DNA from: Priestia megaterium
GTDB lineage: Bacteria; Bacillota; Bacilli; Bacillales; Bacillaceae_H
Assembly (NCBI GenBank): GCA_008180335.1
Contig: VTEF01000003.1
Coordinates: 124,001 to 188,000, forward strand
Direction of reading: 5' to 3'
DNA: 64,000 nucleotides
This document shows positions 8,021 through 16,678 of this stretch, piece by piece. Position numbers and translations under genes: made by a program. The first letter of the stretch is position 1. Every line of letters begins with the position of its first letter. Below the pieces are notes generated by a model, which made no database searches, was not told the DNA's origin, and was given only the letters and a program-made list of their open reading frames with translations.

Positions 8021-8956
8021 TTATTTCTCAAACATAGTTAATAAAAATTCACCAGTTGGAATCGACCAATCTGATTTTAAGCTTTGATTAGATTGGGTAA
8101 TAACTAAAATTGAATTTGCTTTTAACGTAAGCATAATCGATCCTTGATTTCCTAAACTATCTGATTCATATTCAATTAACGCTTGATTATTTTTAAATGT
8201 CACATTCTGTTTTTCAACAGTTGCTGATTTAATTGAATGTGGCGGTTTATATGAATGGACCTTGACAGTCGCTTGAGAATTTGATGTAGCATAGATTTCT
8301 ACAACAGGCAATCCTTTCGTATTGCTGTTGCCTATTGACCATTTTCCATTGTAATCATTTAAACTACTCGTTTTAGTAGTAGCTGGTTCTTCAATTTGAG
8401 CTTTATTTTCTTCCGCTTCAAAAGGCTCAGCTTTTTCTAAAGTAAGCTTTTTATTATGGTATCTAGCTGTATAAAGTCGGTCTAACACTTTTGTGTAAGG
8501 TTCTTGGTTTGGTTGTTCGATTGTCACAGTTTCATGCGTTTGAATTTTAAAGATATGATTTGTATCCTCATACCAATTGACAATTTGAAATTGCTCTATA
8601 CTCTCTTTTATATCTTTTTTTGAGAAATTTTCTATTTTTAGTTTTTGTTCATTATATAATAAGCTATCATCTTTTAAATACGGTTCAACTAACGGAAAAG
8701 ATTTTAAACGAATTGACTCACTTAGTTGAGTAAAATAATCACTCATAAATCGTTTTATGACCTTTTCATCCATCGTTTGTGAAGTTAGATCGATATATAT
8801 TTTCTCTGCTTCACTTTGCTTAGTTTGACGATTTGTACTTACATCATCACTTTCTACCATCACATCTGTATCAATTTTCGCCATTTCTTCTTTTTCACAC
8901 GAGGCTAACAGAATAGATGAAACAATCGTCAAATATATAAAGCTCACCTTACTCAT
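8021..8956 (-). CDS. Lipoprotein with TcaA-type NTF2-like domain
   Basis: ATG 8956 is chosen because AAGGGA lies about eight bases upstream. The 311-residue product has a lipobox LLASC near residue 19-20 and an acidic/threonine-rich linker. An NTF2-like domain (about residues 65-180, from RFMSDYFTQLSESIRLKSF to TLEKAEPFE) aligns along its length with the C-terminal domain of the next gene: both have FM-DY, PYL, LLY-EQ and the Y-V-W stretch. A separate C-terminal domain starts near LNDYNGKWSIGN and is rich in beta-forming residues. That domain looks like a small lipocalin/stress-type barrel, although I cannot name the family. About 95 bp separate it from the following lipoprotein, with no terminator between. 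Confidence 0.7.
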   Translation of the reverse strand: MSKVSFIYLTIVSSILLASCEKEEMAKIDTDVMVESDDVSTNRQTKQSEAEKIYIDLTSQTMDEKVIKRFMSDYFTQLSESIRLKSFPLVEPYLKDDSLLYNEQKLKIENFSKKDIKESIEQFQIVNWYEDTNHIFKIQTHETVTIEQPNQEPYTKVLDRLYTARYHNKKLTLEKAEPFEAEENKAQIEEPATTKTSSLNDYNGKWSIGNSNTKGLPVVEIYATSNSQATVKVHSYKPPHSIKSATVEKQNVTFKNNQALIEYESDSLGNQGSIMLTLKANSILVITQSNQSLKSDWSIPTGEFLLTMFEK

Positions 8957-9060
8957 CAAAATAGTCCCTTCTTTATAAAATAACGGTATGTATATTCTTC
9001 CAACAAACAGACCTAGTATACCATTCTACATAAAGACGCTTAACCCTGCAATATGATAAT

Positions 9061-9100
9061 AAAAAAGACCAAAACCTTATTTAAGGTTTTGGTCTTTTTT
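9061..9100 (-). terminator. Intrinsic terminator of thiT
   Basis: An 18-bp perfect stem (AAAAAAGACCAAAACCTT and its complement, loop ATTT) lies directly after the thiT stop codon. Flanking A and T runs would let it act in both directions. Confidence 0.85.
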
Positions 9101-9101
9101 A

Positions 9102-9674
9102 TTAATGAGCCCGATTTAACACAACTCGTGCTGCAGATGGAATCAATAATGCAAGAACAACTGTACAAGCAATTAAAGATCCAACCATTGCAATTCCGTT
9201 CATCGTAAAGGAATACCATAAAGCCGAGACACCTTTAGGAGCATAAGACCCCCAGAAGATAATACCAGCAATAAAATGCCATATATAACGAGCAACGCTA
9301 CCTACAATTAAAGCCCCGATGATTAAGGAAAACGCTTTTGTTCTTTCATTTTGTGCTAGACTTTTCTTAATTGAATCTGAGAATAAGCCCGCTGCACCAA
9401 TAAAAGCAAAAGCAACAAAATATTCAATAAAGGCTTGCAGCGGCGTTAAGATATAGGCATTGCCTGTTACCATTTGTAACAATCCCCATAAAAAGCCTGC
9501 TACTACTCCTCCCTTAAGTCCCCATCGAAAACAAATAATGAAAATAGGAACCATTGAAAATGAAATTGTAACAGCTGTTGCTATTGTAATAGATGGTAAC
9601 AAATCAATAATTAATGCAAGGGCTGAAAAAATAGCAATTTCTATTTTTGCTTGTAATGGTAATGGTTTGTTCAT
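9102..9674 (-). CDS. thiT: Thiamine transporter ThiT (YuaJ), ECF S component
   Basis: This 190-residue integral membrane protein with about six hydrophobic segments matches the ThiT/YuaJ family, the thiamine-binding S component that docks onto the shared ECF energy module. Recognisable features are the N-terminal IAIFSALALIIDLLPS segment, VPIFIICFRWGLKGG (about 44-58) and the family-specific GNAYILTPLQAFIEYFVAF segment with QMVTGNAY before it. ATG 9674 is chosen over an in-frame GTG at 9683 because the GTG overlaps the AGGAG ribosome binding site. The TPP riboswitch immediately upstream independently supports thiamine as the substrate. The gene is monocistronic. Confidence 0.93.
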   Translation of the reverse strand: MNKPLPLQAKIEIAIFSALALIIDLLPSITIATAVTISFSMVPIFIICFRWGLKGGVVAGFLWGLLQMVTGNAYILTPLQAFIEYFVAFAFIGAAGLFSDSIKKSLAQNERTKAFSLIIGALIVGSVARYIWHFIAGIIFWGSYAPKGVSALWYSFTMNGIAMVGSLIACTVVLALLIPSAARVVLNRAH

Positions 9675-9717
9675 AATGCTCACTCCTGTTTGAAAATCAT
9701 TGATATCACACGATTAA

Positions 9718-9748
9718 CACAGGAGGGAGCTTTATTTATATAAGCTCC
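9718..9748 (-). promoter_or_regulatory. Expression platform of the TPP riboswitch
   Basis: Downstream of the aptamer, 9748-9726 forms a GGAGCTT/AAGCTCC hairpin without a U tract. The following CTCCCTCCTGTG (9729-9718) is complementary both to the aptamer 5' strand CACAGGGGGAG (about 9837-9827) and, through CTCCTG, to the thiT ribosome binding site CAGGAG. This suggests ligand-controlled ribosome access rather than termination. The mechanism is inference. Confidence 0.5.
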
Positions 9749-9753
9749 GAATT

Positions 9754-9838
9754 CCACACTCCCTACGCTAGCGCTAACTAACAGGTTCAAAGGGTCAGAA
9801 CAAACAGTTCACTCTCAGCACAATGGCTCCCCCTGTGG
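9754..9838 (-). promoter_or_regulatory. TPP (thi-box) riboswitch aptamer
   Basis: Read on the minus strand, the conserved thi-box elements occur in order: GGGGGAGCC, CTGAGAGTGAAC, ACCCTTTGAACCTG and GCTAGCGTAGGGA. They are closed by the P1 pairing CCACA (9838-9834) with TGTGG (9758-9754). Position directly upstream of thiT confirms the assignment. Confidence 0.95.
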
Positions 9839-9971
9839 TACGTTGATATATATGTAGTTTTAAAGACGTTATTAATTATAACATAGTTTTATTTATTTTC
9901 TGTAATACAAATAATTTTTTTTATTTTAAGAACTGTGAAGTATAAGTTAAAAATGATTGAAGTAGTAAAAA

Positions 9972-10033
9972 TAAGGATTATCAACATGATGTCAGCGAAA
10001 GCATAGAAAGCACATACTTAATGATAATCCTTA
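9972..10033 (-). terminator. Long-loop inverted repeat, probable terminator
   Basis: TAAGGATTATCA (9972-9983) and TGATAATCCTTA (10022-10033) are perfect complements separated by 38 bases. On the minus strand the structure is followed by TTATTTTTA. It lies downstream of the acetyltransferase stop. The loop holds a short GAAAGCA direct repeat. Confidence 0.5.
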
Positions 10034-10061
10034 GCTTTATTTCGAATTTTTTAATCATCTA

Positions 10062-10556
10062 TTAAATTATGAGCTGATAAAAGAGTACATCTTGCCATTG
10101 ATCAAACTTCCAGCCTACTTCTTTAAATTCTCCGCAAAGAGTAAAACCGAATTGCTCATGCATCTTTATACTTTTGTTATTCCCTTTTGTAATCCCCGAA
10201 ATGATAACATGATGATTACGACCTTTTGCTTTTTCTAAAATTTCAGTCATTAATTTCTTGCCGATCCCGTAACCTTGATAATTTTCATCAACATATACTG
10301 ATAATTCTACCGTTTGAATATATGCTCCCTTTTCACTATAAGAAGAAAGTGAAGCATAACCTGCCACAACTCCATTTTGTTCTGCGACGATTAGCGGGAA
10401 TAATTCATTTTGTATGTGGCTATCTAGCCAACTTTGTCGCTGTTCAACTGTAACTGGTGTTAAGTCAAACGTAGCTGCACTATTGCGAACAGATTGATTA
10501 TAAATGTCAACAAGGGTTGCTAAATCCTCTTGTCTAGCATCTCTAATGATCGTCAT
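10062..10556 (-). CDS. GNAT N-acetyltransferase, phosphinothricin acetyltransferase/YwnH type
   Basis: This 164-residue single-domain acetyltransferase starts with the family motif IRDARQEDLATLVDIYNQSV. It contains TFDLTPVT (about 34-41), typical of the PAT/YwnH/YncA group, and the strand ELSVYVDENYQGYGIGKKLM with the acetyl-CoA pyrophosphate loop QGYGIGK near residues 94-100. The C-terminal KMHEQFGF and GEFKEVGWKFDQWQDVLFYQ stretches complete the fold. Members acetylate methionine sulfone or sulfoximine-like compounds and similar small amines. The actual substrate here is not decided by sequence. It is monocistronic, separated from the upstream isochorismatase operon by the terminator at 10623-10654. 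Confidence 0.86.
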   Translation of the reverse strand: MTIIRDARQEDLATLVDIYNQSVRNSAATFDLTPVTVEQRQSWLDSHIQNELFPLIVAEQNGVVAGYASLSSYSEKGAYIQTVELSVYVDENYQGYGIGKKLMTEILEKAKGRNHHVIISGITKGNNKSIKMHEQFGFTLCGEFKEVGWKFDQWQDVLFYQLII

Positions 10557-10622
10557 ATGTATCCATGCTCCTTTTCAAAATTATGTTTCTATTTTACTTG
10601 TTTTTCTTACACGAATCCAGAT

Positions 10623-10654
10623 AAAAAAGCTGATACTCATGTATCAGCTTTTTT
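10623..10654 (-). terminator. Intrinsic terminator after the isochorismatase gene
   Basis: AAAAAAGCTGATAC and GTATCAGCTTTTTT form a perfect stem with a 4-base loop. Confidence 0.85.
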
Positions 10655-10707
10655 ACTTTCTAGATAAGAGTCCTATTTTTCTAGAGTTTATAAAAGAAAA
10701 GACTAGT

Positions 10708-11286
10708 TTAATTTGTAAATTGAAAAGATTGAAGGACTTGTATTGTTTCTTCAGTTGAAACGACCGTAGCAAATTCATTGTATAAAGATGACAATGCAAA
10801 TGTATGCACGTCTTCTGCTGACAACGTTGTGTTTCCATCGTAAGATGTTACATTAAAACATGCAGTAGCATCATGCACGACATAAGTTCGATACCCTAAA
10901 TTCCCTGCCATTCGAGCTGTTGTCGATACGCAATGATTCGTTGTCAATCCAGCAAGAATGAGTGTATCATATCCATTTGATTTTAAATAGTTGTCAAGCT
11001 CTGTCCCAATAAAACAGCTGTTAACGTGCTTTCTAATTAAATATTCCCCTTCTATGGGACCAAACCCCTCTTTAAAGTGAAAGCCTTTTGAAGTTGGATG
11101 AAGCGGTGAATTTAGATTTTCTGATGCATGTTGAACATGGATAATCGGATAATCCTGATGGCGCCATGCTTGTAAAAGGTTGAGCATATTTTGTTCAGCT
11201 TGAGGATTATTTCTCTCTCCCCATTCCTTATCTTCAAATCCTTTTTGGACATCAATGAGTAATAAAAGAGGTCGTGATTTAATCAT
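10708..11286 (-). CDS. Isochorismatase-family cysteine hydrolase
   Basis: This 192-residue cytosolic hydrolase of the nicotinamidase/isochorismatase fold has the catalytic triad visible: Asp in LLIDVQKGF (Asp12), Lys in EYLIRKHVNS (about Lys85) and the nucleophile Cys in LTTNHCVSTTARMAG (about Cys119, preceded by the cis-peptide region GLTTNH). Substrates in the family range from isochorismate and nicotinamide to carbamoyl compounds such as N-carbamoylsarcosine. The local context does not discriminate. It is the last gene of a probable three-gene operon (YcgG, cupin, this gene), starting 22 bp after the cupin stop, with a strong terminator behind it. Confidence 0.85.
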   Translation of the reverse strand: MIKSRPLLLLIDVQKGFEDKEWGERNNPQAEQNMLNLLQAWRHQDYPIIHVQHASENLNSPLHPTSKGFHFKEGFGPIEGEYLIRKHVNSCFIGTELDNYLKSNGYDTLILAGLTTNHCVSTTARMAGNLGYRTYVVHDATACFNVTSYDGNTTLSAEDVHTFALSSLYNEFATVVSTEETIQVLQSFQFTN

Positions 11287-11307
11287 TCATTCACCATCTT
11301 CTTTCAT

Positions 11308-11619
11308 TTAGTATTTTAAAATTGAAATAACATACGTACAACCGTTTGACCCTGCTTTAGACGAATGATAGGTCTGTTTAGGCAAAAAGATTCGATCACC
11401 TTCCTCGCAAAGTGTTGTTTCATGCTCAACCGTAAAGTAAATAGAACCTTTAATAATATGGAGAATTTCATCAGTTGGATGTATATGAGTTGGGTGTTCT
11501 TGAGAAGGGACATCATGTTGAACTTCGACATATCCTGTATAAGAAGGAAGAAGTTCTTCTATAACTTCTTCAAGACTACCTCCAACTCCTTTTTTAATAG
11601 AGGCTTTTTTTACGTACAT
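11308..11619 (-). CDS. Small cupin-domain protein
   Basis: This 103-residue single-cupin protein has cupin motif 1, HPTHIHPTDEILHIIKGS (residues about 41-58), with two metal-binding His residues and the acidic ligand. Motif 2 is EEGDRIFLPKQTYH with the final His. ATG 11619 is used. An in-frame GTG three codons upstream is part of the AAAGGAG ribosome binding site. The start overlaps the 3' end of the upstream YcgG-family gene by 26 bp, indicating translational coupling. Small cupins of this kind often bind metals or act as isomerases or sensors. No specific reaction can be assigned. Confidence 0.82.
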   Translation of the reverse strand: MYVKKASIKKGVGGSLEEVIEELLPSYTGYVEVQHDVPSQEHPTHIHPTDEILHIIKGSIYFTVEHETTLCEEGDRIFLPKQTYHSSKAGSNGCTYVISILKY

Positions 11620-12361
11620 TTCGTTCACTCCTTTTTAGCTGAAAAGGACACTTAAGCATCGTTTCATGATTATCGTCTTTTAGAAAGTATTGCTTCCACT
11701 CATGGTTTTCAACATCCCCATACCAGCGGAGATTCGGATGTGCTGTTACATTATCATATTCTTCCAATCGAGAACGCACCGTTTTTTTTACTTGCTTTCC
11801 AATTTTTGAATCAGCTGTCATTCCTTCAAACACCCATCTCGGCTGAAACGTAAGCATAAAACTTTTACTTTTTCTACTTTTCCTTAATTCATGAATGGGT
11901 GTATTACATACAACAAAAATAGGTTCACCATGAAAACAAAATTCCCAAAGCGGATCTTGGGGATCTTTGGGAATATCTTCTGGCCATGGCTTTTTATCCA
12001 TTTGATGTAAAAAAGTAAGTGTATCCCAAAACATTGTTTCATATTGAGCCATTGATCTGTTTCTATATTCCGGCTCAAAAAAAATGACGAACGATGTGTA
12101 ACGTCCTAGTGTACGAAATAAATGAATATACTCCGTTAATGCATTCGCACAATGCTTAATCGCTTGATAATGGTAAGGTGAGCTAGCGAATGAAAAACGT
12201 AATAAACCTTTTTTAAACCCCTCTACTCCTAATATGCATGGAAATGGATTATCTTCACAAAGCATGTCATTTCTAAAATGCTGAAATACAGTTTTCCCCC
12301 AATCTGGGACATGAGAAGATTCCATTATTTCTGAGCCATTGAAAAGTATCTTTGATGTCAT
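11594..12361 (-). CDS. YqcI/YcgG family protein
   Basis: This protein is 255 residues from ATG 12361, which lies 6 bases after GGAGG. The frame continues upstream but without a ribosome binding site. It is recognised as the YqcI/YcgG family by CILGVEGFKKGLLRFSFA near residue 40, the FFEPE segment and the late FQPRWVFEGM segment with a conserved Trp. The biochemical function of the family is not known to me. Some members co-occur with amino-acid or guanidine metabolism genes, and here it leads an operon with a cupin and an isochorismatase-fold hydrolase. It appears soluble, with no signal peptide. Confidence 0.8.
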   Translation of the reverse strand: MTSKILFNGSEIMESSHVPDWGKTVFQHFRNDMLCEDNPFPCILGVEGFKKGLLRFSFASSPYHYQAIKHCANALTEYIHLFRTLGRYTSFVIFFEPEYRNRSMAQYETMFWDTLTFLHQMDKKPWPEDIPKDPQDPLWEFCFHGEPIFVVCNTPIHELRKSRKSKSFMLTFQPRWVFEGMTADSKIGKQVKKTVRSRLEEYDNVTAHPNLRWYGDVENHEWKQYFLKDDNHETMLKCPFQLKRSERNVRKKSLY

Positions 12362-12525
12362 GAAAGCCCTCCTCGAAACATTCAACGATACATATGTATT
12401 AGAAAAAAGAACCATTTATGAGCAATTTGCGCTTCTATTTTTCAGTTTTTAAAATTATATATAAAATATAGTTGGACAAACACGAAACGTTACCATCATA
12501 GTAGCAATATGTTAGGAGGATTTCA

Positions 12526-13164
12526 TTGGAATGGATACTTATCGCAATTCATCAAACGATCTTGGGAGTTAGCTTAGCTGCACCGGTAGGGCCTATAAAT
12601 ATCGAAATGATTAAACGAGGTATTACAGGAGGTTTTTGGTCATCATGGTTTGTTGGCTTAGGCGGAATGACAGCTGATATATTGTTTATGCTATTGATTC
12701 TAGTAGGCCTGACTTCTTTCATTGAATTACAACCTGTTACATTATGTTTATATGCAGTCGGTTTTTTTATGCTCAGTTACGTTGGCATTAAAAGTATAAC
12801 ACAAGCATTATCCACTTCTTTTTTAATCACCACAGATCGTAATGAAATTGAAGGAAGTTCTTATATAACAGGATTATTAATTGCTTTGACAAACCCATTA
12901 AATATTGTATTTTGGTTTGGAGTTTTCGGTTCAACATTGAGTGAAACAATCATTAATCACTCTTGGCTATATGTTTTTTTATACAGTTTTTTTATTATTT
13001 TCGGTATTTTAATTTGGAATTTAACGATTGCAGGAATCATGCACTTTGCTCGCCGTTTTGTCAATGCGGCAGCATTGCGTACTGTGACAGTTATAGCTGG
13101 AAGTATGTTAATTGTCTTTGGTATCCAATTTGGGATAAAATTGATTCTCATTTTGATTAATTAA
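12526..13164 (+). CDS. LysE/RhtB-family amino-acid exporter
   Basis: This 212-residue membrane protein has about six hydrophobic segments. The family signature GVSLAAPVGPINIEMIKRGITGGF lies near the N-terminus (residues about 14-37), and GLLIALTNPLNIVFWFGVFG marks the fourth segment. The start is TTG 12526, preceded by AGGAGG at ideal spacing. LysE-type proteins export lysine, arginine, threonine or homoserine lactones; the substrate here is unknown. It is a single gene, convergent with the hydrolase at 13186 with only 21 bp between them. Confidence 0.88.
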   Translation: MEWILIAIHQTILGVSLAAPVGPINIEMIKRGITGGFWSSWFVGLGGMTADILFMLLILVGLTSFIELQPVTLCLYAVGFFMLSYVGIKSITQALSTSFLITTDRNEIEGSSYITGLLIALTNPLNIVFWFGVFGSTLSETIINHSWLYVFLYSFFIIFGILIWNLTIAGIMHFARRFVNAAALRTVTVIAGSMLIVFGIQFGIKLILILIN

Positions 13165-13185
13165 TTTCAAGATTAATCTTAACTC

Positions 13186-13992
13186 TTATTTTACTAGTAA
13201 TCTAGCCAGAATTTCGTTGAACTTTTGACGTTCATCATAAAAAAGTCCATGACCGCTGTTTTCAAAAGAAATCAAAACAGATGAAGCGATATATTTATTT
13301 AACAATGTACCTAATACAAACGGACAAACCTGGTCTTTTTTACCATGTAAAATATAAGTATCTACAAAAATTTGACTCAGGTCTGTTCTTAAGTCTTCAT
13401 CCCGTAATGATTTTGCTGTTTTAATGGTTCCATGCCCTGAGGCTTCTAACCCCAAAGAATAAAACCATTCTGAAAATTGCTCGCTAATATTACTTACAAA
13501 AAATTTTTCTCCAAAATCTTTTAACATTTTAGGTCGATCTTTGTAAGCAGATTCTATAATTGAATTTACTTCCTCTACAGATAACCCATACGGAAAATTA
13601 GAGCGTTGAGTAAAGCTAGGTGCAGCTGTGCCTAGTAAAATTAGTTTCTTTACTTGATATCCTAGATGCCTGCTCATATAACGGATTGAAATGGCTCCTC
13701 CCATTGAAAATCCAATTAAAATAAAGTTTTTCAATTGCAATCTTTCAACAACCATTCTAATATCGTCAGCCATTGAATTATAAGAATAACCTTTAAATGG
13801 GCGGTCTGACTTTCCAAATCCTCTTAAATCTAATGCAATACAACGAATGCCTTTAGAAGGTAAAGTATTGAACTGATATTCATACATCTTATGATTTACA
13901 GGCCAACCATGAATAAAAAGAACCGGTTGCCCCTTACCTATATCCTCAATAAATAATTTTGTTTGATAATCAACTTGAATATAATAACCCAT
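13186..13992 (-). CDS. Alpha/beta hydrolase, chloroperoxidase-like
   Basis: This 268-residue alpha/beta hydrolase has the oxyanion segment LFIHGWPVNHKMYEYQ at about residues 27-42 and DLRGFGKSDRP, the usual strand-4 motif of the esterase/haloperoxidase group. The nucleophile elbow GFSMGG places Ser at about 97, the acidic residue is in YILHGKKDQVCP, and the catalytic His is in ENSGHGLFYDE near 245. ATG 13992 follows AGGAGG by six bases. The substrate is not predictable. It is a single gene, divergent from nothing close by. Confidence 0.85.
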   Translation of the reverse strand: MGYYIQVDYQTKLFIEDIGKGQPVLFIHGWPVNHKMYEYQFNTLPSKGIRCIALDLRGFGKSDRPFKGYSYNSMADDIRMVVERLQLKNFILIGFSMGGAISIRYMSRHLGYQVKKLILLGTAAPSFTQRSNFPYGLSVEEVNSIIESAYKDRPKMLKDFGEKFFVSNISEQFSEWFYSLGLEASGHGTIKTAKSLRDEDLRTDLSQIFVDTYILHGKKDQVCPFVLGTLLNKYIASSVLISFENSGHGLFYDERQKFNEILARLLVK

Positions 13993-14195
13993 ATGCACCC
14001 TCCTAGATCGTATTAATTTATCTGTATGTTCTTACATATATTTCATGTTATAAAAAATAAAAGTTCTTAGCAGCGGGTTATATAATAAGTTATGGCTTTA
14101 TATCTATTGTGGATAGAAACTTTTTAATTTAAAGTTGATTATTTAGAACATAGTTTATTTTGAATTAATAGGTGTGTGTTTTCTTTTTAACTAAA

Positions 14196-14227
14196 AAACC
14201 GTTGAAACTAAAAAGTCTCAACGGTTT
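14196..14227 (-). terminator. Intrinsic terminator of the parE-parC operon
   Basis: AAACCGTTGA and TCAACGGTTT pair around a 12-base loop. On the minus strand TTTTTTAG follows. Confidence 0.85.
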
Positions 14228-14233
14228 AAATCA

Positions 14234-16678
14234 TCATTTTGAAGCTGTTATTTCTTTTTCTTCTATCCATACATCTATTACATTTCCAACTTCGTTTTGA
14301 TCTACAGCGAATGATCCGTTGCTATACCGGTCACTTGGCCTCATGGTTGCTGGATCTAACTGCTCAACATGATTTTTTTCAGATTGAATAAAAACAAATT
14401 GTTGTTTCGTTACAATCTTTACTTTTACGATTTGATGCGGATTTGATTTGAGTTCCCTAATCATCACAAGCCCTCGCTTTGCGCGAGATGATTGTTCAAA
14501 TTCTGTCACTTTTGTTTTCTTCACCGCTCCTCTTTGTGTAGCAATAAATAACTCTGTTGAAGCGGCATCAGCTTCATTAAAAATAACTCCGCTTACAACA
14601 TAATCCCCATCTTTTAAATTAATCGCTTTGACACCGGCTGCCCTAGTTCCCACAATATTTGCTTCTTCTTCCGTAAACCATAGCCCATAACCTTGGCGAG
14701 TTGCAATAAATACATGCTGTTTTCCATCTGTTCGATAAATGTCAACTACTTCATCGTCACCTTTTAAATTAATGGCTACGAGCGCTTTTGAATATCTTTG
14801 AGCTTTATATTGTGAGAGTTCGGTCTTTTTAATCATTCCATTTTTTGTGAAGAATAATAAAAATTCATCATTCTTAAATTCTTTAATTGGAATCGCCCGG
14901 ACAATTTGTTCATCTTTCTCAATTGGAACAATGTTCATGATATGCTGACCCATGTCTTTCCAGCGGATGTCTGGCAGCTCATGAACTGGCATGTACAGAT
15001 AATTACCTTTATTCGTAAATATAAGGACTGTATCCGTTGTATTGATTTCATATTTTGCTAAAATCCGGTCTGTATCCTTCATGCCGAAATCTTGTCCGTT
15101 TGAAGCCGAATATGAACGCAAGCTAGTTCGCTTAATATATCCTTCTTTTGTGACAGTAACCATTACGTCCTCAGAAGGTACCATTACTTCTAAGTTGATT
15201 TTAATCTCTTCAATTTCTGCTTCAATTTTGGAACGTCGAACATCATTGTATTGCTTTTTCACACGACGTAATTCTTTTTTTATCACGCTCAGAAGCTTTT
15301 TCTCACTTTGTAAAATTTGTTCCAACTCTTCAATTTTCACAGCTAATTCTTCAGCTTCTTGCTGCAATGCTGTAATATCCGTATTTGTTAGACGATACAG
15401 TTGCAGAGATACAATCGCCTCTGCTTGCATTTCAGTAAAATCAAACTTTGAAATTAAATTATCCTTTGCATCACGCTTGTCCTTTGATGCACGAATTGTT
15501 GAAATTACATCATCTAAAATTGATAAAGCTTTCATTAACCCTGTTACAATATGTTCACGCTCTCGTGCTTTTTTCAGCTCATATGTAGAGCGATTGGTGA
15601 CAACCTCACGCTGATGGTCGATATATGCATCTAAAATACTTGATAAATTCATTAACTTCGGACGCTTTTTAGCAATCGCCACCATATTAAAACTGTACGG
15701 TACTTGTAAATCAGTGTTTTTGTAAAGATAATGCAAGACACCTTGAGCGTTTGCATCTTTTTTCAGCTCAATAACAATCCGTAATCCTGTACGATCTGTT
15801 TCATCACGCACTTCAGAAATTCCTTCTACTTTTCGATCTAAGCGAAGTTCATCGATTTTCTTAACTAAGTTAGCTTTATTTACTTCAAAAGGAATTTCAG
15901 TAACGACAATTTGTTGTTTTCCGCCTCGCACACTTTCCACATCTGCTTTTCCACGAATGACTATTTTTCCTTTTCCGGTCTCATACGCTTTCTTAATTCC
16001 ATCCACACCTTGTATAATACCTCCCGTTGGGAAGTCAGGCCCGTGAATGACTGTCATTAATTCATCAATTGAACAATTAGGTTTATCGATGCGCATAATT
16101 GCTGCATCAATTACTTCTCCAAGATGATGAGGTGGAATTTCCGTTGCGTACCCTGCTGAAATCCCTGTAGAACCATTCACTAATAAATTGGGAAACATCG
16201 CTGGTAAAACCGTTGGCTCGCTGCTTGTATCATCGAAGTTTGGAACAAATTCGACTGTTTGCTTATCAATATCACGAAGTAACTCCGAAGCAATCGATGC
16301 AAGGCGAGCTTCAGTGTAACGCATCGCTGCAGGCGGATCTCCGTCAATACTTCCGTTATTTCCATGCATCTCGATTAATACATTTCTTACTTTCCAATCT
16401 TGGCTCATACGAACCATTGCATCGTAAACGGAGGAATCACCATGTGGATGATAATTACCAATTACATTACCAACTGTTTTGGCTGATTTACGAAATCCTT
16501 TTTCCGCTGTATTTCCTTCAACATGCATCGCATATAAAATACGACGCTGTACAGGTTTTAATCCGTCACGTGCATCCGGTAGCGCACGTTCTTGAATAAT
16601 GTACTTACTATACCGTCCAAACCGGTCACCAATCACATCCTCAAGAGGTAAATCTAAAAAGCGTTCTGTTTGTGTCAT
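14234..16678 (-). CDS. parC: DNA topoisomerase IV subunit A
   Basis: This 814-residue type IIA topoisomerase subunit provides the DNA-cleaving part of the chromosome-decatenating enzyme. The active-site Tyr121 lies in [10 protein letters not shown]. The quinolone-determining stretch [12 protein letters not shown] (about 77-88) keeps the usual serine pair and acidic residue, so no classic resistance substitution is seen. The N-terminal part is followed by a coiled-coil dimer region (about 370-490, [14 protein letters not shown]) and a C-terminal beta-pinwheel with [14 protein letters not shown] and RGAVKKT repeats. The gene overlaps parE by an ATGA, the standard coupled arrangement. ParC rather than GyrA is indicated by the absence of the GyrA-box and by pairing with parE and plsY. 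Confidence 0.97.
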   Translation of the reverse strand: MTQTERFLDLPLEDVIGDRFGRYSKYIIQERALPDARDGLKPVQRRILYAMHVEGNTAEKGFRKSAKTVGNVIGNYHPHGDSSVYDAMVRMSQDWKVRNVLIEMHGNNGSIDGDPPAAMRYTEARLASIASELLRDIDKQTVEFVPNFDDTSSEPTVLPAMFPNLLVNGSTGISAGYATEIPPHHLGEVIDAAIMRIDKPNCSIDELMTVIHGPDFPTGGIIQGVDGIKKAYETGKGKIVIRGKADVESVRGGKQQIVVTEIPFEVNKANLVKKIDELRLDRKVEGISEVRDETDRTGLRIVIELKKDANAQGVLHYLYKNTDLQVPYSFNMVAIAKKRPKLMNLSSILDAYIDHQREVVTNRSTYELKKAREREHIVTGLMKALSILDDVISTIRASKDKRDAKDNLISKFDFTEMQAEAIVSLQLYRLTNTDITALQQEAEELAVKIEELEQILQSEKKLLSVIKKELRRVKKQYNDVRRSKIEAEIEEIKINLEVMVPSEDVMVTVTKEGYIKRTSLRSYSASNGQDFGMKDTDRILAKYEINTTDTVLIFTNKGNYLYMPVHELPDIRWKDMGQHIMNIVPIEKDEQIVRAIPIKEFKNDEFLLFFTKNGMIKKTELSQYKAQRYSKALVAINLKGDDEVVDIYRTDGKQHVFIATRQGYGLWFTEEEANIVGTRAAGVKAINLKDGDYVVSGVIFNEADAASTELFIATQRGAVKKTKVTEFEQSSRAKRGLVMIRELKSNPHQIVKVKIVTKQQFVFIQSEKNHVEQLDPATMRPSDRYSNGSFAVDQNEVGNVIDVWIEEKEITASK

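Noticed and set aside
9675-9683. GTG start for thiT
   Set aside because: The GTG lies inside the ribosome binding site AGGAG-TG; ATG 9674 has normal spacing. The same reasoning was used at 11628, 13998, 31921, 43526, 47645 and 56288.
15042-15614. Long open frame of 190 codons opposite parC
   Set aside because: Serine-rich antisense shadow of the parC coiled-coil region; no ribosome binding site, no domain, and codon pattern explained by parC.
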